Source of the DNA: Halanaerobiaceae bacterium
GTDB taxonomy: Bacteria > Bacillota > Halanaerobiia > Halanaerobiales > Halarsenatibacteraceae
NCBI GenBank assembly: GCA_003553225.1
Contig: PWDW01000059.1
Span: 1 to 64,000 of the forward strand
Reading direction: 5' to 3'
DNA length: 64,000 bases
Shown: positions 8,408 to 18,135 of the stretch, piece by piece
Numbering within the stretch: the stretch's first letter is position 1
How the letters are laid out: each line of letters starts with the position of its first letter
Notes under the pieces: generated by a model
Told to the model about the DNA's origin: nothing
The model's input: only the letters and a program-made list of their open reading frames with translations
The model's database searches: none
Program-made: the position numbers and the translations under genes

Positions 8408-9763
8408 TTAGTCGTTAAGCTTCTTTTGAGCTACCATACCCAGAACTGCAGCCGGATCTTTAGGTGAAGAATATGGTGGTGCATAACCCAGATCCAGCTG
8501 ATATAAATCATCTGCTGTTAGTCCTGAGTAAAGAGCCGTACAGAGAACATCCAGCCTTTTGTCAACACCTTTTTTTCCAATAATTTCTGCACCCAGCAGA
8601 CGATGGCTGTCTTTATCAAAAAGGCCCTTAATATGAATTTTTTCAGTTCCGGGGTAATATCCGGCATGATCGGAGTCCTGAATTTTTACCGATATATAAT
8701 TATAATCCAGTTTTTCTGCTTCTGCTTCTGAAAGCCCCGTTCTGGCGGCTGTTAGTTCAAAAGTTTTGGTCAGAGCAGTTTTTAATATGCCCCGGTGTTT
8801 AAAAGCTCCTCCGGCTGCATTTCCCCCGGCAGTTCGGCCCTGTTTATTGGCTGTAGACCCCAGGGGTACCCAGGCCGGTGCTCCACTTATCAGATCCCTG
8901 CTTTCCGCACAGTCTCCGGCGGCATATATATTTTTAACAGAGGTCTCCATTTTTTCATTAATGGAAACAGCTCCCGTGGGCCCCAGTTTGATTCCGGCTT
9001 TTTCGGCCAGTTCAGTTCTGGGGCTGATACCTACAGAAACTAAAGCCAGATCAGCCCGGATTTTTGATCCGCCGGAGATCGGGATTTCAAGTTTGTTGTT
9101 TTTATTCTGGTGGAATCCGGCTGCTGTTTTTGCACATCTAACCCGGACTCCTTTTTGCTGCAGGTGGCTGGCAATAATATCGGCCATATCTTTGCTCAGC
9201 TGGGGGAAGACCTGCTGTTCTTTTTCAATAAGGGTCACTTCCAGACCACAGCTGCTGAAAGCTTCGGCCATTTCCAATCCTATATAACCGGCCCCAATAA
9301 TTGCTGTTTTATGGACTTTGTTTTTGCGCAAAAATTTTTTTATCTGCTCTCCATCATTTAGGGTTCGGAGAAATTTAACCTGGGGGTTATCAATCCCCGG
9401 GATTTCTGGTTTAACAGGCCGGGCTCCAGAGGCCAAAATTAATCTGTCATAATAGTGCTCTTTGCTTTTTTGGGTGCTCAAATTATTAACATTTATTTTG
9501 TTTTTCTGAGGGGAGATGGAGGTTACCCGGTGTTTGGTTTTAACATAAACCTTATATTTTTTCTCAAACTCCCGGGGAGTAAAAGAAATTAACTTCTCTC
9601 TGCTTTCAGCTGTACCCGATATGTAATAGGGGAGGCCACATCCGGCATAGGAGATATGGTTATCTTTTTCAAAAAGTACTATTTCTGCATCAGGATTCTC
9701 TCTCCGGGCTTTGGCTGCAGCACTGGTCCCGGCAGCCACCCCTCCAATAATGGCTATTTTCAT
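8408..9763 (-). CDS. CoA-disulfide reductase / NADH oxidase-like flavoprotein
   Basis: 451 residues with GGAGGTGATTAC before the ATG. An FAD dinucleotide-binding motif opens the protein (IIGGVAAGTSAAAKARR). The single active-site Cys42 in SYAGCGLPYY is the mark of the CoA-disulfide reductase, NADH oxidase and NADH peroxidase group. A second nucleotide-binding motif is AIIGAGYIGLEMAEAF, then YAAGDCAE for the FAD ribityl site, and YAPPYSSPKDP in the dimer domain, whose tyrosines fit CoA-disulfide reductases. In an anaerobe it would keep CoA or persulfides reduced or remove oxygen. Distinguishing these activities needs an alignment. It is separated by 150 bases from the glycosidase upstream on the same strand. 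Confidence 0.8.
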   Translation of the reverse strand: MKIAIIGGVAAGTSAAAKARRENPDAEIVLFEKDNHISYAGCGLPYYISGTAESREKLISFTPREFEKKYKVYVKTKHRVTSISPQKNKINVNNLSTQKSKEHYYDRLILASGARPVKPEIPGIDNPQVKFLRTLNDGEQIKKFLRKNKVHKTAIIGAGYIGLEMAEAFSSCGLEVTLIEKEQQVFPQLSKDMADIIASHLQQKGVRVRCAKTAAGFHQNKNNKLEIPISGGSKIRADLALVSVGISPRTELAEKAGIKLGPTGAVSINEKMETSVKNIYAAGDCAESRDLISGAPAWVPLGSTANKQGRTAGGNAAGGAFKHRGILKTALTKTFELTAARTGLSEAEAEKLDYNYISVKIQDSDHAGYYPGTEKIHIKGLFDKDSHRLLGAEIIGKKGVDKRLDVLCTALYSGLTADDLYQLDLGYAPPYSSPKDPAAVLGMVAQKKLND

Positions 9764-9912
9764 GTAATCACCTCCTGGATGTTCTGACAGTTTATATAAT
9801 ATTTTATCATTTATAATACCATATATCCAGTGTACGGGAAGGTTATCTCAGGCCGCTGTTTAAAGTAATGACAGAAAAAGAGCCCAGATTTTTAAAAAAA
9901 TAGCAAATAAGT

Positions 9913-12900
9913 TTAAATTATTTTCAAATAGATTTTTCCTAAAATACCGGCCGGCTTATTTTTGTGTTCAATAAAATTAAGCAGGGTATTGGTAATCCGA
10001 ATTGATATTTTATTAGGCCCTGCTACCACAAGTGGTGTAATATTTAAGACCAGAGGTTCCCAGATCAGCTGTCCGGCCGGTTTGTTATTTATCTCTATAT
10101 TTGCATATTCAGCTATTTTTTCAAATTCAAGTACTATAAATTTGGGTTTTTTCTCAAGGGTAAAACTGGTGCTGTATACTGCTGTTCCGGAAAAGAAAGG
10201 ATAGCCCTGATCAGTCCAGGAGCCAAGATCCAGAGTATTGTCCGGTTGATCAAGAGCAGTGTAAGTTCCATATTTTACAATCTTAAATTGGCCCAGTATT
10301 TTGGGCATTGTGGTCAGCAGGTGCGGCTGTCCGGACCAGGAATAATGAGTTATTGTTATTTCAAGCCTGTTTTTACCTTTAATAACAGCTTTTGTCAGAT
10401 CCCAGGTTTTAAATTTTCTATCAATATAGAACCCATCGGGACCTGAAATTAATTTATCATTTATTTTTACAGCAAGGTCCATGGTCCCCATAAAAGCTGT
10501 CCTGTACTCAATATCATCAAGGAGCAGTTTTAAAGGAAGGCCTTTTTTTTTCAACCTGAAATGGGCCCTATAGTAGTAGGTAGTACCCCATTTTTCGGTG
10601 TCCTGGGCTAAAGTTAGATTGGACAGGGGATAGATGTTGGGTGAAATCAGCCGAAAGCTCCATTTTTCAGAGGGTAAAACAACTTTTTTTTCATACTGGT
10701 CAAACTGAGTATTTTCTATCCTGTTTTGCTTTGATTTCATGGTATTTGGTATGGTGTTATACAGGTGTTTCTGTAAATTCTTGCTTTGGTCAAAGCTCTG
10801 AATTCCCACCAGTAGAGATGAAGCCGGGACAAAAGAATAATTAAATATTATTCTGTTGTCTGCAATCTGGTAATTTTTCAGGGGGCTGATAGCTCCCCAC
10901 TCACTGTCGTATATAAAAGGTTGTCCGCTTTGGTTTATGATAATATCGGCATTTATAGTATGAGAGGCATTATTTACAAAAAAATAAATATTTTCATAAG
11001 AGAGCTTTCTTTTTTGATAGTAAATAAAACTGTTATCCTGGCCCTTAATCCAGACATCCGGTGGGGCAGCTTCCGGGAGTGCTTTTTTTAGTAGAGAATT
11101 GACATTTTTTCTGTTTATAGAATTATGGGCAGCTGATTGATTAGAGCCGGAGGTGGTTTTTTTAGTATTATTTGAGAGAAGTTCAGAAAAGATGATTACC
11201 TGCCCCCCACAGTTTTTAAACAGCTTTATAACATTCTTAATTTTTGGTGATAGAGCTTTATGAACGGGAACAAGCAAAATTCTGAATTGTTCATCACCAA
11301 CCATCAGCCGCTTATTATGGATTTTTGCGGTAAGCAATTTTTCTTCAGCCAGAATATCATAATCATAATGTAGGCCCAAAAGTTCAGTACATAGCAGATC
11401 AAAAATATCACTTATAGTCTGACTTTGTTCAACATGCTTACCGGGAATAAAAGAAGCTTGAAAACTGTTTAAAGGATACAGTACTGCTATGGGAGCGGAA
11501 TGTAGGCCCTGAGATAAAACATAGGATAAGCGGGCGGTATAATCAGCAAAATAACGATAAAACTTCCAGTGTAAGTTATGGCGGTGACAGGGAGGGGCAT
11601 CTGTTTTCCTGAAACCCTCTATACTGTAAAACAGGGCATGAGGACAGAGTCTGTTAATACCCAGCACAAACTGCCAGTTGACGATTTTTTTCATATCCTG
11701 CAGAGTCATATCCCAGCCTCCAAGACCAAAGCTTTCGGTAAGAATTTCATTTTTGCCCTGATTGTGGGCGGCTCCAGCCACCGTTTTTTGGCCCTGGACA
11801 TTTGTTTTGTTCCGGGGCAGATGTTCAGCCTCTCCCACCATAAAACAAAGATCATTTTCTTCTGTGGTATTGGTGAGATGGTCAATTCCCGGTATATCGA
11901 AATGAAACAGGTTCTGCATAATATTTCCCTGAAATTGTGTATTAAAGTGCAGTCCTTCTTCCAGAAGAACATGACCGGTTAATTTCAGATTGTGTTTTTG
12001 GCACCACTGCTGATACTGAGTAAAAAAGTTTTTTTCATACAGCTCTGCAGTCACCTGCCAGAATTTTTTTCTCAGTTCTTGATCTTTAAACTCCGAATTG
12101 CCGTTATTATATTCATAAAAAACAGCCCTTAAAATATGATCCAGACTGCAGCCTGTCTGTTTTTTCAGTATCTGATAGATTTTTTCATCCCAGGCGACAA
12201 CTCTACCATCCTGGTGGGCCAGAAACCAGTTAATATCCTGATGCCAGGGCAGCAGTGAGGGTTCATCGGTGAAAACACCCTTAATTGTTTTTCCAAAAAA
12301 TTGCCCCAGATGGCGGGCATATTGTTCATGGGTTAGTTCAATAAATTCGGCCACGGCTCTGGGATTCATATAATTTATACCAAAAATCTTATTATCGGGA
12401 CTATCAGGAGATTTTTTCCAGAAGAGGGCAAACCGATATTTTCTAGAGGAGTTGTTTTCCGGACAGTGGATAATTGTTTTTTTACCTTCTGGACGCCATC
12501 TGCTGTAAGGAACCGGGCCCTCTTTTTTTATCAGCTGTACACTTTTCAAAACACCATCAGTACTGTTTATTAAATTGGCCCCCGGGGCCAGTTCTAGTTC
12601 TTCCACCTCAATATACTGATTTCTGTATTCGGGTTTGCTGCTGACTTTAAGCCCTCCGATACCGCTGGGGAAGGGGTTTTCATCATAAAGCCATACTTCC
12701 ATAGATAAGGCCCGGGCTTTTTGGACACACTCCTTTATAAGTTCAAACCATTTACGGGAAAGGTATTCTGTTTCCAGGCCAAAACGAGCATGAATAAAAA
12801 ATCCACCCAGTCCTTTTTTCTTCATATCAACTATCTGCCGCAGTAGTTCAGCTTCTTCCAGGTTGGAATTCCAGAACCAGAATGGTTTTATTCTATATTC

Positions 12901-12936
12901 AGGGTCAGGATTTAAAAATTGGTTTTTATCAATCAT
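9913..12936 (-). CDS. GH106-like glycosidase (putative alpha-L-rhamnosidase), cytoplasmic
   Basis: 1007 residues with AAGGAG before the ATG. No signal peptide, so it should act in the cytoplasm. The N-terminal barrel region carries KPFWFWNSNLEEAEL, GGFFIHARFGLETEYLS and VWLYDENPFPSG, typical of large GH106-type proteins. Family-like blocks VFTDEPSL, LTGHVLLEEG and HALFYSIEG follow. The last 300 residues are beta-rich carbohydrate-binding or jelly-roll modules. The start overlaps the end of the upstream glycosidase by 8 bases, so the three glycosidases are one translational unit. With GH78 next door, alpha-rhamnoside cleavage is the best guess, but GH106-like sequences also include untested relatives. 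It is the last gene of the sugar operon. Confidence 0.75.
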   Translation of the reverse strand: MIDKNQFLNPDPEYRIKPFWFWNSNLEEAELLRQIVDMKKKGLGGFFIHARFGLETEYLSRKWFELIKECVQKARALSMEVWLYDENPFPSGIGGLKVSSKPEYRNQYIEVEELELAPGANLINSTDGVLKSVQLIKKEGPVPYSRWRPEGKKTIIHCPENNSSRKYRFALFWKKSPDSPDNKIFGINYMNPRAVAEFIELTHEQYARHLGQFFGKTIKGVFTDEPSLLPWHQDINWFLAHQDGRVVAWDEKIYQILKKQTGCSLDHILRAVFYEYNNGNSEFKDQELRKKFWQVTAELYEKNFFTQYQQWCQKHNLKLTGHVLLEEGLHFNTQFQGNIMQNLFHFDIPGIDHLTNTTEENDLCFMVGEAEHLPRNKTNVQGQKTVAGAAHNQGKNEILTESFGLGGWDMTLQDMKKIVNWQFVLGINRLCPHALFYSIEGFRKTDAPPCHRHNLHWKFYRYFADYTARLSYVLSQGLHSAPIAVLYPLNSFQASFIPGKHVEQSQTISDIFDLLCTELLGLHYDYDILAEEKLLTAKIHNKRLMVGDEQFRILLVPVHKALSPKIKNVIKLFKNCGGQVIIFSELLSNNTKKTTSGSNQSAAHNSINRKNVNSLLKKALPEAAPPDVWIKGQDNSFIYYQKRKLSYENIYFFVNNASHTINADIIINQSGQPFIYDSEWGAISPLKNYQIADNRIIFNYSFVPASSLLVGIQSFDQSKNLQKHLYNTIPNTMKSKQNRIENTQFDQYEKKVVLPSEKWSFRLISPNIYPLSNLTLAQDTEKWGTTYYYRAHFRLKKKGLPLKLLLDDIEYRTAFMGTMDLAVKINDKLISGPDGFYIDRKFKTWDLTKAVIKGKNRLEITITHYSWSGQPHLLTTMPKILGQFKIVKYGTYTALDQPDNTLDLGSWTDQGYPFFSGTAVYSTSFTLEKKPKFIVLEFEKIAEYANIEINNKPAGQLIWEPLVLNITPLVVAGPNKISIRITNTLLNFIEHKNKPAGILGKIYLKII

Positions 12937-13966
12937 TTTTATCTTTAATCTCCTTTACACACTGCTGAAAGGTAAAAAAAGCCGGTCTTTTTTTTAATGA
13001 ATAGTCCACCAGCCCCATCTTAGCGACTGAATCCGGATTGGTCTCCTCAATACGCCAGTCATTAAGAGTATGGATGTGGGCAATGGTGATAAAAGGGGTT
13101 TTTTGGAGATAGGTCAAACATTCTTGAACAAATTCACCGTGCTGTTTTTCTGTTAGCTGATCAATATTCCAGCCGTATTCTGTCAGCCAGAGAGGTTTGT
13201 GTTCATCACCATGCTGGACCATGGTATTCCTTATCTCATCAATCCATTTATAATTCAAAGCACTGCCATTACCATAGGGATGTATGGAAAGTGCATCAAA
13301 GTAAGCAGCACCATTAAATTTATACATGTCCTCTAAAAAACTGGTGTGTGATTCGAGAGAACCTCCGGCTAATTGAAAATCGGGATTTTTATTTTTGATA
13401 ACTTCATAGGTTGCCTTAAGGTAGGCAGTGTATAGTTCAGGATTACCCCCATAGATTATATCTATCGGAGTACCCTGTTCATTTCTTTTAATAATCGGCC
13501 AGCCCATACCATCCGGTTCATTCCAGAATTCATAGTATTTGATGTACTTTCCATAATGGTCAAGAGCCTGGGTTAGATAGTGGCTGTATTCTGGAAGGGC
13601 TGTTTTTTTAGGCTGAACAACATTCATCAGGTTAGCCACTCCTTTTTTTCGAAATAAATCGCAATCTTTTTTCTCCAGTTCACTGGCCCACCGGGGTACT
13701 GAAGAGAGATTACCTACAATTTCAATGTTTTTTTGGTGCAGTAAAGAAATAATTTTGTCAGCTGTTGGTTCCCAGGAAATTTTGTTCGGACCGGGCTGGT
13801 TGCAGGCCCAGTTTAGGGGCACCCGGACGGTTGTAACTTTCAGTTCGGCAATTAGTTCCAGCAGATGGGGAACTTTTTTTTCAAAATCAGCCCCCAGATT
13901 GCTGCCATTTTTACCAAAGACAACCCGGGCTCCCAGCACAAGATGGGGATTATATTTATTTTTCAT
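12929..13966 (-). CDS. Clan GH-A glycosidase (GH39/GH5-like), cytoplasmic
   Basis: 345 residues from the ATG at 13966, one base after the GH78 stop, with AAGGAAG as ribosome site. A longer frame to 14053 would overlap GH78 and lacks such a site. A retaining TIM-barrel glycosidase is indicated by the acid/base Glu150 in EFWNEPDG and the nucleophile Glu263 in LTEYGW, with the substrate-side block SIHPYG. The layout resembles GH39 beta-xylosidases and related families, but the exact family is not certain. There is no signal peptide. In the operon it would act on oligosaccharides trimmed by the two rhamnosidases. Confidence 0.75.
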   Translation of the reverse strand: MKNKYNPHLVLGARVVFGKNGSNLGADFEKKVPHLLELIAELKVTTVRVPLNWACNQPGPNKISWEPTADKIISLLHQKNIEIVGNLSSVPRWASELEKKDCDLFRKKGVANLMNVVQPKKTALPEYSHYLTQALDHYGKYIKYYEFWNEPDGMGWPIIKRNEQGTPIDIIYGGNPELYTAYLKATYEVIKNKNPDFQLAGGSLESHTSFLEDMYKFNGAAYFDALSIHPYGNGSALNYKWIDEIRNTMVQHGDEHKPLWLTEYGWNIDQLTEKQHGEFVQECLTYLQKTPFITIAHIHTLNDWRIEETNPDSVAKMGLVDYSLKKRPAFFTFQQCVKEIKDKND

Positions 13967-13967
13967 T

Positions 13968-16727
13968 TTACAGCTTCCTTTCCGGATTATGAACCCTGAA
14001 TTTGTAATTACCTGAACCTGTATGATAGATATATTTATCTTTTTTTTGTTCACTTAAGTTAATATTTTTGATTTTTTCAAGAAGCTTTTTCCCTTCGTAT
14101 ATTCTTGAATGGGCTTTTATTGGAAGATATACCCTGGCCCTTGTATTAACGGGAATTAGAGCCGATAAAAGGAAATCATTTTTTTGTTTCTCCCAATTTA
14201 TTTTGATTGTACCATAACTTGATTTAAATACACCTTCGGCCTTTGTTATACCTGCTGATGGATGAGGATCGATGATAATATTTTTGAAGCCCCCACTGTG
14301 ATCGGCATTACGGAGCCCGCATAAATATTCATAAAACCAGCTGCCTACAGCTCCCAGGGCACAGTGATTAAAAGAGTTCATATCCGGGTTTTGAAAACCC
14401 CATTGTTCGGTAAAACCATCCCATCGTTCCCAGATTGTGGTAGCATTTTGTTCAATCATATAACCCCAGGAGGGATAGGATTTTTGTTTGAGAATCCTGC
14501 CGGCAAGATCACTGTATCCATTTTCCGATAAAACAGAAAGTAAAAAACCTGTTCCTACAATTCCGGTAGTTATATGCAATTTTTTTTGTTTTAATTTTTT
14601 TATGAGCTGGTCGAGGGCTAATTTTCTTTGTTTATTAGTTAGTAGATCAAATTTCAAGGCCAGTATATAGGCTGTTTGGGTATCATCCGTTATCCTGCCG
14701 TTATCAGCTACAAATGATTTATTAAAAGCGTTTTTAACTTTTAGATGAATATCCTGATAATAACTAACTTTTTTAGGTTCATTTAAAAATTTCGACATTC
14801 TGAACATCAGATGGGCGGTATAGGCCAAATAAGCAGTGTTAATAAGTGTTTTGGATGTTGAACCAGAGTAATTATCATTTTCAGGATTCGAAGTTCGGTT
14901 TTCATCATTTAAACTCAGCCAGTCCCCAAAACCATAATCCGGCCCTATATAATTTTTTGAATTTTCTACTTTGTATTCCATCCATCTGTTCATACCAGAA
15001 TAGTTTTTTTGGATAATGCTTTTGTCTCCATATATTTTATAAATTATCCAGGGAATAATTACAGCTGCATCTCCCCAGACCGGAACTCCAAAAGGAATCC
15101 CGGTAACCGGGGGCGCTGTGCTGCATAAAGCACCTTCCGGCTGCTGAGTGAGGGCAATATCAGCCAGCCATTTTTCGTATAAACAAACTGTATTCATATT
15201 AAAGGAAGCAGTTTTAGAAAAAATTTGACCATCACCAAGCCAGCCCAGTCTTTCATCCCGCTGGGGACAATCGGTGGGAACACTTAAGGAATTTCCTTTC
15301 TGGGTCCATAAAATATTTTCCTGTATTTTGTTTATTAGAGAAGAGGAAGTCTTTATATGGCCTGTTTTTTCCATCATAGAGTAAATCACACAGCCAGTTA
15401 TCTTATTCACAGTTAAGGAACCGGGATATCCTGTAATTTCAATATAGCGAAAACCGTGATAGGTGAAAAAGGGTGCAAAAAGCTCTTCACCATTACCGGC
15501 GATAATATAAAGGTCCTGCTGCTTAATAGATCGTAAGTTAGCGGTATACAGCTGTCCATTTTCATCCAGCCGTTCAGCATAATTAAGGGCAACCATCCGG
15601 CCCCGTTTCCCCCTGATTTTCAGTTTGATATTGCCAACCATATTTTGGCCCATGTCCACCAGGTAGGACCGGGAACTGATTTTTTTAATTGTTTTTGGTT
15701 TTAATAATTCTGCAGTACGAATAGGTGGTTCCTGTTGGGCAGTGAGTTGACCTGTAAACAGACCTGATTTTATGACAGCTTTGGGCCAGTAATTATCTTC
15801 AAAATTGGTTTCCAGCCAGTTTTTTATTTCCCGGCACGCATCATATGCCATACCCAGCAGTAAATCAGAATAAATTATCGGACCCGTAGTGACCCGCCAG
15901 GTATTATCGGATACAATAAAATCAGTTTGTTCATTCCTGTACTGTATAGATAATTGAACCAGCAGAGCGGGAGCTGTCCCATACTGGAAAGGTCCTACAT
16001 GGGCAATATTCCCTGCATACCAGCCATCACCGGCAATAATTCCCACTACATTTTTCCCGGGCTGTAAATAATTTGTCACATCATAGGTCTGATACTGTAA
16101 TTTGAAATTATAATCTGTCCACCCCGGGGTCAGCAGATTCCGGCTTATTTTTTGCCCATTGACATAAATCCGGTACAGCCCCAGAGCGGTTGAATAAATT
16201 CGGGCCCGGGTCAGACCTTCTTTTAGGGAAAAGGTTTTTCTAAAATAAAGGGCCGGTGTTTTTTGACTGATTTTCTTATTTAATGATTCGGAATTGGCAA
16301 AATTGTCCCTCAGAAAGTTAACAATACTTGCATTCGGCCCCTTTTCAGTTGTCCGCGCTCCGATCCAGGCAGCCTGCCAGTCATTTTTCTTAAGCAGTCC
16401 CATCTCCCACCAGCCCGTGCTGCTAAATTGTGAGGGAGAATTGTTTTTATCCCATACTTTAACTTTCCAGTAATATCTTTTTTGGGAAGATAGGCTTTTA
16501 CCCTGATAGGCAAAATTCACTGATTTATCCGTATTGATTTTTCCACTATCCCAGAAATCACCTTGATCGCAATTTATAATTTTTTTTTCTGAAGCCACCA
16601 GGATTCTGCAGGCCGTCTGATGCTGATTTCGGTCATCAGACTGGATCTGCCAGCTAAGACGGGGCCGTAAGTTATCAATTCCCAGAGGATTTTTTCTGTA
16701 TTCCACTTTTAGATTATTGATCTGCAT
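13968..16727 (-). CDS. GH78 alpha-L-rhamnosidase, cytoplasmic
   Basis: 919 residues with AAAGGACT before the ATG. The order is that of multidomain bacterial GH78 enzymes. The N-terminal beta module is seen in NPLGIDNLRPRLSWQI, and a carbohydrate-binding module follows (LYRIYVNGQKISRNLLTPGWTDY). The (alpha/alpha)6 barrel begins with the conserved VPTDCPQRDERLGWLGD block near residues 480-496, which holds the catalytic acid. Later blocks are GDWLSL, TTIWERWDGF and FNHCALGAVGSWFYEYL. No signal peptide, so it removes terminal L-rhamnose from imported oligosaccharides. It lies 110 bases downstream of the binding-protein gene, with a stable hairpin between. Confidence 0.9.
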   Translation of the reverse strand: MQINNLKVEYRKNPLGIDNLRPRLSWQIQSDDRNQHQTACRILVASEKKIINCDQGDFWDSGKINTDKSVNFAYQGKSLSSQKRYYWKVKVWDKNNSPSQFSSTGWWEMGLLKKNDWQAAWIGARTTEKGPNASIVNFLRDNFANSESLNKKISQKTPALYFRKTFSLKEGLTRARIYSTALGLYRIYVNGQKISRNLLTPGWTDYNFKLQYQTYDVTNYLQPGKNVVGIIAGDGWYAGNIAHVGPFQYGTAPALLVQLSIQYRNEQTDFIVSDNTWRVTTGPIIYSDLLLGMAYDACREIKNWLETNFEDNYWPKAVIKSGLFTGQLTAQQEPPIRTAELLKPKTIKKISSRSYLVDMGQNMVGNIKLKIRGKRGRMVALNYAERLDENGQLYTANLRSIKQQDLYIIAGNGEELFAPFFTYHGFRYIEITGYPGSLTVNKITGCVIYSMMEKTGHIKTSSSLINKIQENILWTQKGNSLSVPTDCPQRDERLGWLGDGQIFSKTASFNMNTVCLYEKWLADIALTQQPEGALCSTAPPVTGIPFGVPVWGDAAVIIPWIIYKIYGDKSIIQKNYSGMNRWMEYKVENSKNYIGPDYGFGDWLSLNDENRTSNPENDNYSGSTSKTLINTAYLAYTAHLMFRMSKFLNEPKKVSYYQDIHLKVKNAFNKSFVADNGRITDDTQTAYILALKFDLLTNKQRKLALDQLIKKLKQKKLHITTGIVGTGFLLSVLSENGYSDLAGRILKQKSYPSWGYMIEQNATTIWERWDGFTEQWGFQNPDMNSFNHCALGAVGSWFYEYLCGLRNADHSGGFKNIIIDPHPSAGITKAEGVFKSSYGTIKINWEKQKNDFLLSALIPVNTRARVYLPIKAHSRIYEGKKLLEKIKNINLSEQKKDKYIYHTGSGNYKFRVHNPERKL

Positions 16728-16765
16728 GTTTTCTCAGTCCTTTTTATTATAAACCGGGGTTATGT

Positions 16766-16797
16766 AGCAGCCCCTGTGAGTACTGACAGGGACTGCT
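16766..16797 (-). other. Intercistronic hairpin after the binding-protein gene
   Basis: AGCAGCCCCTGT (16766-16777) faces ACAGGGACTGCT (16786-16797) with one C/A mismatch and an 8-nt loop. No T-run follows on the minus strand, so it looks more like an mRNA end-protecting or partial-termination structure than a full terminator. Confidence 0.6.
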
Positions 16798-16836
16798 TGA
16801 GTGTAACTTCTTTATAACATTAAATTCGAATAGTGT

Positions 16837-18135
16837 TTAATTTAGAAAGAGGTCATCCAGCTTGGACTGGACAAGGGGCTTAATTTCATTCATGGCTGCA
16901 GCCGCGCTTTTTTCACCGGCAAATACTTCTTCCAGAGCAGTCCACAGGTCAACCCCAATTACCCCTTCCATCAGGAAATTGGTAACTCCGGCAAAGTTGT
17001 CATTAACATCTCTGAGAACTTCAGCTGTTTCCCTGTTGGTAACCCTTTCAGCCAGGTACTCTTCAAAAGGCAGGTCTTCCTGTCCCCGGAAGAGGTATTT
17101 ATCCAGGGCCAGCAGAGCTTCCGGATTACTGATATTGGAAGGGAAGACACGGGATTCGATAGCCTGGGCAGAAAACACATAATTATCTGCCTGGGGACCC
17201 CGGGGAATAGGGACAACAACGAATTTATCAGCCGCTTCTTCCAGACTTGTTTTAAAATCACCTTCTGCCAGACCATAGGGCATAATAACCTGCATGGCTA
17301 AATATCCATTTATCAGGGGATTATCGGGCAGATCTACACCCATGATTTCGTCTTCATTTACCCACTGATTTACCTGGTTTATAGCCTGTAAGGCTGCTTC
17401 CTGATCAAAGGTGAACATCCTTCTTCCGTTCTCCTCAACTGTTACTGATGCATTGTTACTGGCGGCCAGAATTGTGGTCAGCAGACCATTGTGATGGATG
17501 TTAAAACCAAATCTGTCGATCTGGCCATCACCATCAGTATCTGCGGTAGCTGCTCTGGCAATTTCAGTAAAGGCCTCCCAGGTCCATTCTCCCTGCTGGT
17601 AAAGTTCAAAAGGATCAGCAGTACCTATTCTTTCCAGCATACTCTGGTTATATATGACCAACCAGACGTGGTTTGCATAGGGAGCAGTATGCCCGAAGGC
17701 ATAGCGGTTGCCCCGGTGATCAAAGGCTTCAATTCTCTGGATCTCTACAGTGGTAAAATCATCATAGTAATCATCGGGCAGTATATGGCCCAGTGGATAT
17801 AAAGCACCCTGGGGCATTACATCAAAGAAACCCACCATATTCTGAACGGTCCAGATATCATAAGCTGATTCCCCGGTCAGCAGACGGGACATAATCCCTT
17901 CCCCATAGGGTTCGATCCAGGGATAGATATGATGCTGGGTGATTTCACAGTTAAATTCTTCTTCGGCGGAACTGATTCTTTCCTCACTTATACCGGCAAA
18001 CATGTTATACCACCCAACATACCTGACAGTTCTGCCTCCTAAATCAAAATGTTCCCGGGCGGAGATTGAAATAGAGACTGACATTAATAACCCCACAATT
18101 ACCAGCATAATTATAAAACTTCTTCTAAGGGTCAT
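16837..18135 (-). CDS. Periplasmic sugar-binding protein of an ABC transporter (family 1)
   Basis: 432 residues from the ATG at 18135, which follows AAAGGAGG. Residues 1-26 are a Sec signal (LRRSFIIMLVIVGLLMSVSISISA) with no lipobox Cys, so the protein should be free in a periplasm rather than a lipoprotein. The mature part begins with VRYVGWYNMF and has family 1 features: AYDIWTVQN, WTWEAFTEIARAA, the Asp-rich DTDGDGQIDRFGF calcium-loop-like segment common in oligosaccharide binders, and QAIESRVFPSN near the end. It sits between the two permease genes and three intracellular glycosidases, so rhamnosyl oligosaccharides are the inferred ligand. It has its own 337-base upstream gap and probably an extra promoter. 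Confidence 0.85.
   Translation of the reverse strand: MTLRRSFIIMLVIVGLLMSVSISISAREHFDLGGRTVRYVGWYNMFAGISEERISSAEEEFNCEITQHHIYPWIEPYGEGIMSRLLTGESAYDIWTVQNMVGFFDVMPQGALYPLGHILPDDYYDDFTTVEIQRIEAFDHRGNRYAFGHTAPYANHVWLVIYNQSMLERIGTADPFELYQQGEWTWEAFTEIARAATADTDGDGQIDRFGFNIHHNGLLTTILAASNNASVTVEENGRRMFTFDQEAALQAINQVNQWVNEDEIMGVDLPDNPLINGYLAMQVIMPYGLAEGDFKTSLEEAADKFVVVPIPRGPQADNYVFSAQAIESRVFPSNISNPEALLALDKYLFRGQEDLPFEEYLAERVTNRETAEVLRDVNDNFAGVTNFLMEGVIGVDLWTALEEVFAGEKSAAAAMNEIKPLVQSKLDDLFLN

Noticed and set aside
8766-9287. A 173-codon open frame antisense to the CoA-disulfide-reductase-like gene
   Set aside because: Composition (Pro, Ala, Ser-rich) is that of a complement frame; no ribosome site or recognisable domain.
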